NCBI GenBank assembly: GCA_900540255.1
Contig: UQFE01000021.1
Coordinates: 1-40,030, forward strand
DNA: 40,030 nt
From: an uncultured Clostridium sp.
Lineage (GTDB): Bacteria; Bacillota; Clostridia; Clostridiales; Clostridiaceae
Reading direction: 5' to 3'
A model generated the notes under the pieces. That model saw only the letters and a program-made list of their open reading frames with translations, had not been told where the DNA came from and made no database searches. The translations under genes and the position numbers were made by a program. Of this stretch, positions 33,500 to 40,030 are shown piece after piece (the first letter of the stretch is position 1; each line of letters begins with the position of its first letter).

Positions 33500-34390
33500 A
33501 TGAAATTTAAAAAAGTTATGTCTCTGATGACAGCTGGTATTATGGCATTAAGTATGATAAGTTGTGGGTCAGTAGAAAATGAAAAAAAAGTTACAAATAC
33601 TGCAAGTAAAGAAGAGGTAGTTGTTTCTACATCTGTAGCAGTTACAGAAATATTAGATGCCTTAGGAGTGAAGGTTTCAGGGGTACCAAAGACATCATAT
33701 GAGTTACCAGAAAGTACTAAAGAGGCAGTTGAAATTGGAAATCCAATGAGCCCAGATTTAGAAATAATTAAATCACTAAATCCAACATTAGTAGTATCTG
33801 TAGATACTTTAGGTTCAGATTATATGAATTTATTTAAAGAAAATAATATTCCAAGTGAATTTGTATCTTTAGAAAGTTTAGATGGATTAAAGAATGCAAT
33901 AAATACATTAGGAGAAAAGTTTAATAAAAATGATGAAGCAAAGGCTTTATTAGAAAAGATAGAATCTAAGGAAAAAGAAGCTAAAGAAAAGGCAGCATCT
34001 TTAGAAAAGCCAGAAGTTTTAGTATTATTTGCAGCTCCAGGATCAACTATGATAGCTACAGCAAAATCTTATATTGGAAGCTTAGTAGAAATTGTTGGTG
34101 GAAAAAATATAGTTGAAGATAATAGCAAATCATTTACAACTTATAATAAAGAGGATTTAGCATTACTTAATCCAGAAAAGATTTTAGTTATGGTTCATGC
34201 AATGCCTGAAGAAACAAAAGCTGCATTAGAAAAGGAAATGGCAAGTGATACTGCATGGCAAAATATAAATGCTGTAAAAGAAGGAAAAGTAATTTATTTA
34301 GATAATAATTATTTTGGAATGAGTGCAAACCTTAAGGTTATTGAAGGATTAGATATGCTAAGTGATATAGTTCATGGTAGCGGGGAATAA
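33500..34390 (+). CDS. isdE: Haem ABC transporter substrate-binding lipoprotein (IsdE-like)
   Basis: A 296-residue lipoprotein of the class III (cluster A-II) binding proteins for metal chelates. The signal ends at LSMISC (Cys22). The fold begins EEVVVSTSVAVTEILDALGVKVSGVP, with PMSPDLEIIKSLNPTLVVSVDTLG, the long backbone helix rich in Lys/Glu (about 140-165), GSLVEIVGGKNIVED and KVIYLDNNYFGMSANLKVIEGLDML. Met in NPMSPD and MSAN are candidate haem ligands by analogy with IsdE Met78. An AGGAAGG site precedes the ATG. It lies between the NEAT genes and the permease and is the membrane-side haem receptor. Confidence 0.87.
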   Translation: MKFKKVMSLMTAGIMALSMISCGSVENEKKVTNTASKEEVVVSTSVAVTEILDALGVKVSGVPKTSYELPESTKEAVEIGNPMSPDLEIIKSLNPTLVVSVDTLGSDYMNLFKENNIPSEFVSLESLDGLKNAINTLGEKFNKNDEAKALLEKIESKEKEAKEKAASLEKPEVLVLFAAPGSTMIATAKSYIGSLVEIVGGKNIVEDNSKSFTTYNKEDLALLNPEKILVMVHAMPEETKAALEKEMASDTAWQNINAVKEGKVIYLDNNYFGMSANLKVIEGLDMLSDIVHGSGE

Positions 34391-34392
34391 TT

Positions 34393-35385
34393 ATGAGAGT
34401 TTCAAATAAAAAGTTTAAAATATCATTTATATTAATATCATTAATAGTATTATTAATAACAGCATTAGTATCACTAAAATTAGGAAGTGTTAATATAACA
34501 TTTAAAGAACTTATAACTGGGCTATTTTCAGGGAGTTCAGAGGGGAATATAGGTATTATTAAGGATTTAAGAATGCCTAGAGTTATAATAGCTGTATTAG
34601 TTGGAACTAATTTAGCAATAGCAGGTGTTTTATTACAATCAGTAATAAGAAACCCACTAGCTGATCCGTATATAACTGGAATATCATCAGGTGCTTGTGC
34701 AGTTACGGTATTTTTTATGGTGTTTGTACCAGGAGTAACTAACTTAAGACCTATATTTGGATTCTTAGGAGGGTTAATATGCTGTGTAATTATTTATCTT
34801 ATGGCATATAAAAATGGATTATCTCCAATAAGAATTGTATTAGCAGGTGCAGCATGTAATGCATTATTAGGTGGAATTTCATCTATGATTACTGTAAGTG
34901 CAGGATTAGGATCTTCTAATATTCAAAAATGGATGATGGGAAGTTTAGCAACAGTTAATTGGAGTAATGTACATATATTACTTATTTATTCTGTAATAGG
35001 TATAATAGCAGCATTATTATTAGGAAAGGTTTGCAATATACTAGCCTTAGGAACTAAAAATGCTAGAAGCTTAGGATTTAATTCAGATTTATATATGATA
35101 ATAGTTACTGCCGTAGCAGTATTTTTAGCAAGTATATCTACTGCAATTGCAGGAGTTATATCTTTTGTTGGATTAGTTGTTCCACATGTTTGTAGAATCA
35201 TAATAGGCTCAGATCACAAGTATTTAATTCCTTGTAGTGGAATTGTAGGTGGATTTTTAGTTTTATTTGCAGATACTATTGGAAGAATGGCAATGAGACC
35301 TAATGAAATACCAGTAGGAGTTGTAACAGCAATATTGGGAGCACCATTTTTCTTATATCTTTTAAGAAGGAGTGACTTAAAGTAA
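34393..35385 (+). CDS. Haem/iron ABC transporter permease (FecCD family)
   Basis: A 330-residue FecCD-type permease with about ten helices. Family hallmarks are LRMPRVIIAVLVGTNLAIAGVLLQSVIRNPLADPYITGISSGA near the N-terminus, the coupling region ARSLGFNSD, and AIAGVISFVGLVVPHVCRIIIGSDHKYLIP. The start follows the IsdE-like stop by two bases and the end overlaps the ATPase start (TAATG), so the three are coupled. It should homodimerise to carry haem across the membrane with the adjacent lipoprotein and ATPase. Confidence 0.92.
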   Translation: MRVSNKKFKISFILISLIVLLITALVSLKLGSVNITFKELITGLFSGSSEGNIGIIKDLRMPRVIIAVLVGTNLAIAGVLLQSVIRNPLADPYITGISSGACAVTVFFMVFVPGVTNLRPIFGFLGGLICCVIIYLMAYKNGLSPIRIVLAGAACNALLGGISSMITVSAGLGSSNIQKWMMGSLATVNWSNVHILLIYSVIGIIAALLLGKVCNILALGTKNARSLGFNSDLYMIIVTAVAVFLASISTAIAGVISFVGLVVPHVCRIIIGSDHKYLIPCSGIVGGFLVLFADTIGRMAMRPNEIPVGVVTAILGAPFFLYLLRRSDLK

Positions 35386-36155
35386 TGATAAAGGCGAAAA
35401 ATTTAAATTTCTCTTATGATAAAGATAAGACATTTATCAATAATTTAAATGTTGAAATAGAAAAGGGAAAAGTAACAACTATATTAGGGCCAAATGGAAG
35501 TGGTAAATCTACTTTATTAAGTATATTTGCTGGATTAAATAAGCCTTCATCTGGAGATGTAATAATTAAAGGTAAATTTATAAAGTCATTAAAACAAAAG
35601 GAATTAGCACAAGAAATTGCAACTGTTCATCAACAAAATACTGTACCAAGTGACATTACAGTAAAAGAGTTGGTTTATTATGGAAGAATACCTCACAAAA
35701 AGTATTTCCAAGGAAATAGTAATGAAGATGAAGAAATAGTAGAATGGGCAATAAAAAGAACTGGTCTTGAAAAATTAAAGGATAAGTCAGTTATGAGTAT
35801 GTCAGGTGGAGAAAGACAAAGAGCATTTATTGCAATGGCACTAGCACAAAAAAGTGAAATATTATTTTTAGATGAACCAACTACATATTTAGATATTTAT
35901 CATCAAGTTGAAATATTAGAGCTTGTTAAGGAGTTAAATGAAGAAAGTAATTTAACTGTTGTTATGGTGTTACATGATATTAATCAAGCAATAAAATATA
36001 GTGATAATATAATAGTTATGAAGCTTGGTGAAGCAATTGCAAGTGGAAAAGTAAATGAGGTTATAAATATGAATTTACTTAATGATGTTTATAAAATTGG
36101 TGGATTCATAAGTGAAATAGAAAAAGAAACTATATTTGTACCATTAAAATTATAA
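35385..36155 (+). CDS. Haem/iron ABC transporter ATP-binding protein
   Basis: A 256-residue single-domain ATPase of the FecE/FhuC type. Walker A is GPNGSGKST (35-43), the Q-loop is VHQQNTV, the signature is MSGGERQRAFIAMALAQ (S replaced by M in the first position), Walker B is ILFLDEPTTYLD and the switch His is in VLHDINQAIKY. It energises the preceding FecCD permease; the start overlaps that gene's stop. It is the last gene of the haem operon, followed by a modest hairpin at 36231-36250. Confidence 0.92.
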   Translation: MIKAKNLNFSYDKDKTFINNLNVEIEKGKVTTILGPNGSGKSTLLSIFAGLNKPSSGDVIIKGKFIKSLKQKELAQEIATVHQQNTVPSDITVKELVYYGRIPHKKYFQGNSNEDEEIVEWAIKRTGLEKLKDKSVMSMSGGERQRAFIAMALAQKSEILFLDEPTTYLDIYHQVEILELVKELNEESNLTVVMVLHDINQAIKYSDNIIVMKLGEAIASGKVNEVINMNLLNDVYKIGGFISEIEKETIFVPLKL

Positions 36156-36230
36156 ATAACATTGAATGAATCTATACATTATTCTTAACTAGTTTATAGT
36201 TTTTAGTGAGTAGTTTGTAGTTAATATTGA

Positions 36231-36250
36231 AATTCAACTTAGGTTGAATT
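36231..36250 (+). terminator. Modest hairpin after the haem operon
   Basis: AATTCAAC (36231-36238) pairs with GTTGAATT (36243-36250) around TTAG; the downstream U content is low (CCTTTAAAT), so termination strength is doubtful. Confidence 0.45.
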
Positions 36251-36268
36251 CCTTTAAATATATTTTCA

Positions 36269-36366
36269 GGGGCTGTTGCATTAAGAATAAATACTACAAT
36301 ATATTGTGTTAATTTTTAATTATAAAAACAATATTATTGTATATAAAATTTTTAGTACGACAGCCC
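36269..36366. repeat. MITE-like inverted-repeat element, 98 bp
   Basis: Ends GGGGCTGTTGCATTAA and TTTTTAGTACGACAGCCC are inverted repeats with a few mismatches. The body has the palindrome ACAATATATTGT shared with the copy at 1-55 and the AATAAATACT(A/G)CAATATAT stretch shared with the copy at 14607-14697. No coding capacity. The GGGGCTGT ends resemble IS termini, which suggests derivation from an insertion sequence not present here. Confidence 0.65.
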
Positions 36367-36547
36367 ATTCATTTATATAATAAGTAAAGATTAATTTAAA
36401 TATTACAACTTGTATAAAGAATATATTTAATAATTAATAAAATTTAGAAGCTAAAATAGTAATTAAGATTTTTAATTATAAATTTTAGGAAATTTTAATA
36501 GTTATTTAAATATATTCTTTTTTATTTTAAAGAATAATTACTTTTAA

Positions 36548-36577
36548 AAATGAGAATTCAAATTTGAGTTCTCATTT
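36548..36577 (-). terminator. Near-perfect 30-bp palindrome, terminator for leftward transcripts
   Basis: AAATGAGAATTCAAA pairs with TTTGAGTTCTCATTT (one G·U). On the minus strand it is followed by a U run (UUUUUAAAAG), so it may end the alr transcript or an RNA covering 36593-36720. Confidence 0.65.
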
Positions 36578-36592
36578 CTATATTAGGAACAC

Positions 36593-36694
36593 AAATTTAA
36601 TCTTTGTAAAATTGAACTTGCGTAAAGAAGTTGTATTGAAGCGTTAGCGGCTTTTACAACTTTAGCAAGTTCAATGGAATAAAGATATAAATTT
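36593..36694. other. Strongly folded 102-bp region, candidate structured RNA or dispersed palindrome
   Basis: Nested pairing: AAATTTA (36593) with TAAATTT (36688-36694), ATCTTT with AAAGAT, ATTGAACTTGC (36611-36621) with GCAAGTTCAAT (36665-36675), TAAAG-TTGTA with TACAACTTTA, and GAAGC with GCTTT around GTTAGCG. It is much richer in G+C than its surroundings. The next hairpin (CGAAAA/TTTTCG, 36699-36718) continues the fold. It lies between alr and the palindrome at 36548 and contains no reading frame. Confidence 0.55.
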
Positions 36695-36769
36695 TAGGCG
36701 AAAATTTCACCGTTTTCGGAAAAGAAATATTTCATTTTTTTCATCCATGTAGTGCATAATTTAGTTATA

Positions 36770-37930
36770 TTAGACATTGTTTTTTACATGAATTATTTGT
36801 CCACTTTTAATATAAGCTCTAGGAACTCTTTTTTTCAATAAGCAAAGAACTTCATAGTTTATACTATTCATACATTTTGCAATATAATCAGCATTAAATT
36901 TAATACCATTACTTTCACCTAATAAAATAACTTCATCTCCAGTTTTAACATTAGGTATATCAGTAACATCAATCATAAATTGATCCATGCAAATATTCCC
37001 AACTATAGGAGCAAGTTGTCCATTAACAATAATCTTAGCATCATGTTTTAAAGTTCTTATATATCCATCAGCATATCCAATTGGAATAGTAGCTATTTTA
37101 CTTTTTCTAGATGTTTTAAAGGTTCTATTATAACTAATATACATATTACTTTCTAATTCTTTAACATGAGCTATTTTAGCTTTTAATGTTAAAGCTGGTT
37201 TAATTGATAAATTTTCTTTTTTTACTTCATTTGAAGGGTAGTATCCATAAAGTATTATTCCAGCTCGTACAGCATCTAAGTAGGTATTAGGCAAATCAAT
37301 TATTGCAGCACTATTAGAGGCGTGTTTTAATGGAATATTAATACCGTTATTTTCTAATTTTCTAATAAAGTCATAAATTTGATTAAATTGATATTGCGTA
37401 TATTCTTTATCAGCTTCATCAGAACTAGAAAAATGGGTAAATATCCCAACTACATCTAATCCATCTAATGAATAAATTTCACAAATAGAGTTAAAGCTTT
37501 CATTTGTAGGAAGAAAACCAATTCTACCCATACCAGTATCTATAGCTATGTGAACTTTTGCTTTTTTATTAAGTTTTATTGCTAATGAAGATAATTCTCT
37601 TGCATAATCTAAATCATAAATTGTTTGTTCTATATCGAAATTTATTAATTCTTCACCTAAATCTAAAGGTGTATATCCAAGTATCATTATAGGAGCTTTA
37701 ATATTATTATTTCTAAGTTCAATTGCTTCAGTAAGCATTGCAACAGCTAATCTTGAAGCACCGTTTTCTAAAAGGCATGGAGCTACATCTAAGGCACCAT
37801 GTCCATATGCATCTGCTTTTACAACAGCTATAACTTCTTTGTTGCCAGCTAATTTTTTTATATTTTTCATATTATTTGCAAGTATATCTAAATCTATTTC
37901 AGCCCATACGGGTCTCATTATTTTCTCCAT
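36770..37930 (-). CDS. alr: Alanine racemase
   Basis: A 386-residue PLP enzyme converting L-alanine to D-alanine for peptidoglycan. The PLP lysine is Lys38 in [10 protein letters not shown], the barrel continues through [11 protein letters not shown] and the [19 protein letters not shown] loop, the SNSAA segment binds phosphate, and the C-terminal domain supplies the catalytic Tyr in [25 protein letters not shown] and the [12 protein letters not shown] motif. GAGGTG precedes the first ATG; a second in-frame ATG four codons on also has GGAG before it, so the exact start is ambiguous. It appears monocistronic, with the folded region at 36548-36718 downstream. Confidence 0.96.
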   Translation of the reverse strand: MEKIMRPVWAEIDLDILANNMKNIKKLAGNKEVIAVVKADAYGHGALDVAPCLLENGASRLAVAMLTEAIELRNNNIKAPIMILGYTPLDLGEELINFDIEQTIYDLDYARELSSLAIKLNKKAKVHIAIDTGMGRIGFLPTNESFNSICEIYSLDGLDVVGIFTHFSSSDEADKEYTQYQFNQIYDFIRKLENNGINIPLKHASNSAAIIDLPNTYLDAVRAGIILYGYYPSNEVKKENLSIKPALTLKAKIAHVKELESNMYISYNRTFKTSRKSKIATIPIGYADGYIRTLKHDAKIIVNGQLAPIVGNICMDQFMIDVTDIPNVKTGDEVILLGESNGIKFNADYIAKCMNSINYEVLCLLKKRVPRAYIKSGQIIHVKNNV

Positions 37931-38161
37931 AATTACACCTCAAATTTTTTTTATATCTTAATATTATTGTAATAAAAATATTATAAAATGATAAGTACCA
38001 CTTACAATATAAATTTAGACAGTTGTGGCACTATAAAGCAAAATGATTTATATATTAAGTATATGAAGTAATTAGTTTCCTGCAATTTCGCGTTGAATAA
38101 AAATAATAGTAGTATATAATAAAAATATAAAATTATAAATATAGCAAAAGGATGAATTAAG

Positions 38162-39400
38162 ATGACGACAAAGTATAAGAAGCCAGAATTGTTAGCTCCG
38201 GCTGGTAGTTTAGAAAAGTTAAAAATTGCATTTCAATATGGAGCAGATGCAGTTTATTTTGGAGGAGAAGCATTTTCATTAAGAGCTGCTGCACAAAACT
38301 TTACTTTTAAAGAAATTAAAGAGGGTGCTGAATTTGCACATAATTTAGGTAAAAAGATATATTGTACTGTAAATGTAATGCCAAGAAATGAAGGTATAGA
38401 AAAGCTACCAGAATTCTTAAAAAGTCTTGAAGAGGCTAAGGTAGATGCTGTTTTAGTATCAGATCTTGGTGTTTTTAGAACAGTTCAAAAACATACTAAT
38501 TTACCTATACATATTAGTACACAAGCAAACACTGTAAATTATGAAGGGTGTAATATGTGGCATGATTTAGGTGCAGAACGTGTTGTTTTAGCAAGAGAGT
38601 GTTCTTTGAATGAAATTAAGGAAATAAGAAAGTATATACCAGAAGAATTAGAACTTGAAGTTTTTGTTCATGGAGCTATGTGTATGTCGTATTCAGGTAG
38701 ATGTTTATTATCAAGCTATATGACAGGAAGAGATTCTAATAGAGGAGCATGTGCACAATCTTGTAGATGGAAGTATTCTTTAGTAGAAGAAAAGAGACCT
38801 AATCAATATTTCCCTATTGAAGAAGATCAACATGGTACATATATAATGAACTCAAAAGATTTATGTATGATAGAACATTTACCAGAGCTTTTAGAAGCTG
38901 GAATTTCATCTTTAAAAATTGAAGGTAGAAATAAAAGTGAGTATTATGTTGCAATAGTTGTTAATGCTTATAGAAAGGCAATAGATTTATATTATGAAGA
39001 TCCAGAAAATTATAAGTTACCTAAAGTTTTAAGAGATGAAATGTATAAGGTTAGTCATAGAGAATATAATACAGGATTTTTCTTTAGTGAACCTAAAAAT
39101 GATGCTATTATTTATCATACAAATGATCATGTTAGAGAATATGATGTTGTGGCAATAGTACATGAATATGATGAAAATACACAATTAGCTTTATGCAAAC
39201 AAAGAAATAAATTTGTAAAAGGTGATAAGGTTGAAATTCTTTCTCCAGACTCAGTTGGTGAAAGTTTTATTGTAGAAGAACTTTATAATGAAGAAGGAGA
39301 ATTAATTGACGGATGTCCACATCCAGGAATGATGTGTAAGGTTAAGATTCCATTTAAAGTAGGAAAAAATACTTTTATAAGAAAAGAATTAATTAAATAA
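38162..39400 (+). CDS. U32 peptidase-family protein, probable tRNA hydroxylation protein (TrhP-like)
   Basis: A 412-residue cytoplasmic protein of the U32 family. It begins PELLAPAGSLEKLKIAFQYGADAVYFGG, the family start, and has the signature EVFVHGAMCMSYSGRCLLSSYMTGRDSNRGACAQSCRWKY with four Cys expected to hold an Fe-S cluster, then MNSKDLCMIEHLPELLEAGISSLKIEGRNKSEYYV. Members once called collagenase-like peptidases include E. coli TrhP (YegQ) and Bacillus YrrN/YrrO, which use prephenate to hydroxylate tRNA uridine 34. The size and motifs fit the YrrO/TrhP2 branch. A weak site (AAAGGATG) precedes the ATG. The usual yrrN partner is absent nearby. Confidence 0.88.
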   Translation: MTTKYKKPELLAPAGSLEKLKIAFQYGADAVYFGGEAFSLRAAAQNFTFKEIKEGAEFAHNLGKKIYCTVNVMPRNEGIEKLPEFLKSLEEAKVDAVLVSDLGVFRTVQKHTNLPIHISTQANTVNYEGCNMWHDLGAERVVLARECSLNEIKEIRKYIPEELELEVFVHGAMCMSYSGRCLLSSYMTGRDSNRGACAQSCRWKYSLVEEKRPNQYFPIEEDQHGTYIMNSKDLCMIEHLPELLEAGISSLKIEGRNKSEYYVAIVVNAYRKAIDLYYEDPENYKLPKVLRDEMYKVSHREYNTGFFFSEPKNDAIIYHTNDHVREYDVVAIVHEYDENTQLALCKQRNKFVKGDKVEILSPDSVGESFIVEELYNEEGELIDGCPHPGMMCKVKIPFKVGKNTFIRKELIK

Positions 39401-39415
39401 TAAGCATAAATTAGA

Positions 39416-39450
39416 TGGAGATTATTTTTTAGAATAATCTCTATTTTTTT
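39416..39450 (+). terminator. Terminator after the U32 gene
   Basis: GAGATTATT (39418-39426) pairs with AATAATCTC (39433-39441) around a 6-nt loop, followed by TATTTTTTT. Confidence 0.85.
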
Positions 39451-39784
39451 GGGGGAAAGGTATTAAGTTTTAGAAAAGAAACTTTAAAAGTTCATTAAAA
39501 TATGAATATTTTTTCAGGTCATGGAAATTAATATTGAATGAAGTGTTTTTTAGAAAAAGTAATTAATTAAAACTTATCCTAGTGTATCAATATAAGAGAA
39601 AAAAAGAATAAAAGAGAAAAATAAAGAATTTTAAGGATAAATCATCATATTAAATAAATATAATAATTTATTAATGATTTTAGATGATATTATAAGTCAT
39701 ATCCTGAGTGACACAGCAAGTAATTTAAAAGAAAGAAAGCAAATTTTTGTTAATATAAACAGCAAAAAAATATTGAAAAAAGTG
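39451..39784. other. A+T-rich upstream region of the rRNA operon
   Basis: No gene seen on either strand. A and T tracts just upstream of the promoter (39755-39783) could serve as an UP-like element. Confidence 0.4.
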
Positions 39785-39813
39785 TTGACAAAAAAGTTTC
39801 TCAGTGATAAGAT
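39785..39813 (+). promoter_or_regulatory. rRNA operon promoter
   Basis: Perfect -35 TTGACA (39785-39790), 17-bp spacer, -10 TAAGAT (39808-39813) with an extended TG. Transcription would start near 39820. Confidence 0.75.
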
Positions 39814-39819
39814 AAGGAA

Positions 39820-40006
39820 ATCGCTTCGGGGCGACAGAGTAAATGGTCTTTGAAAATTGAACAGAATATAGTTAAAGTAAACCAGCAATTCTTTATGAGA
39901 TGAGTGAGAATCTAAATTTAAATTTAGTAATTCGAACTTACAAATTCAATAAATTGAATTTGGACCTTTTAAAATCTCAAAGTAATTTGAGCAAATGATT
40001 AAACTT
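39820..40006 (+). other. 16S rRNA leader
   Basis: Contains the hairpin TCGC-TTCGGG-GCGA at the start, the GGTCTTTGAAAATTGAACAG segment common in clostridial rRNA leaders, the palindrome CTAAATTTAAATTTAG (39912-39927), the hairpin CAAATTCAAT/ATTGAATTTG (39941-39962), and CTCAAA/TTTGAG (39976-39991) just before the mature rRNA. These are likely antitermination and processing signals. Confidence 0.7.
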
Positions 40007-40030
40007 TTTAGTGAGAGTTTGATCCTGGCT
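40007..40030 (+). rRNA. 16S ribosomal RNA, 5' end only
   Basis: The window ends in AGAGTTTGATCCTGGCT (from 40014), the universal 16S start, equivalent to E. coli position 8; this puts the mature 5' end near 40007. The gene continues beyond the window. Confidence 0.95.

Noticed and set aside
36599..36680. Reading the folded region near alr as a tRNA
   Set aside because: No CCA-end acceptor pairing, T-loop GGTTCRA or D-loop pattern; the stems are nested, not cloverleaf.
39697..39888. 63-residue minus-strand frame over the rRNA promoter and leader
   Set aside because: It runs antisense through a clear promoter and rRNA leader and has no ribosome site; composition is typical of chance frames in A+T-rich DNA.

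Overview
The window is very A+T-rich, with dense genes, strong GGAGG-type ribosome binding sites, long U-tailed hairpin terminators and a 16S rRNA leader at the right edge. Together with the gene families (NEAT haem-uptake proteins, a NupNOPQ-type nucleoside importer, GltBD, a TatD-associated radical SAM protein) this points to a chromosomal segment of a Clostridium sensu stricto-like Firmicute. No phage, plasmid, CRISPR or tRNA signal was seen. The only mobile-element signal is a small family of non-coding inverted-repeat elements (one copy cut by the left edge, others at 14607-14697 and 36269-36366).

Layout. 1-2064: end of an inverted-repeat element, a decayed gene fragment carrying two in-frame stops, a lipoprotein and a cysteine-synthase-family enzyme, all reading leftward. 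2541-8590: the two glutamate synthase subunits, closed by a strong terminator. 8732-10613: a small acidic protein and a metallo-beta-lactamase-fold hydrolase. 10679-10907: a 27-residue hydrophobic peptide frame and a long inverted repeat. 11250-13612: DUF969-DUF979 membrane protein pair with pyroglutamyl peptidase, probably one peptide/pyroglutamate system. 13977-14600: cytidylate-kinase-like protein.

14720-21323: a YeiL-type Crp/Fnr regulator divergent from a nucleoside ABC importer (lipoprotein, double ATPase, two permeases) and a cyclic-nucleotide-phosphodiesterase-like metallophosphoesterase. A perfect Crp/Fnr-style palindrome lies where a class II activator would bind. 21451-22925: secreted ββα-metal nuclease lipoprotein translationally coupled to a small conserved cytoplasmic protein. 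23157-24800: K+/H+ antiporter with duplicated RCK_C domains. 24862-26368: pyridoxamine kinase and radical SAM protein. 26481-28532: degenerate J-domain/TPR protein. 29049-29714: HAD phosphatase.

29777-36155: an AraC regulator divergent from a five-gene haem acquisition operon: a four-NEAT LPQTG wall protein, a one-NEAT membrane-anchored protein, an IsdE-like lipoprotein, a FecCD permease and an ATPase. The shared promoter region carries a Fur-box match and two identical 14-bp direct repeats exactly 21 bp apart, suggesting dual control by iron and by the AraC protein. The NEAT domains lack the usual YxxxY haem motif and instead conserve Met (and often His) residues.

36156-40030: an inverted-repeat element, a strongly folded intergenic region, alanine racemase, a U32/TrhP-type protein, and an rRNA operon promoter and leader running into the first bases of 16S rRNA. 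The best candidates for something undescribed are the AraC/Fur-controlled Met-type NEAT system, the YeiL nucleoside regulon, the nuclease-coupled small protein, the hydrophobic micro-ORF with its inverted repeat, and the folded RNA-like region beside alr.
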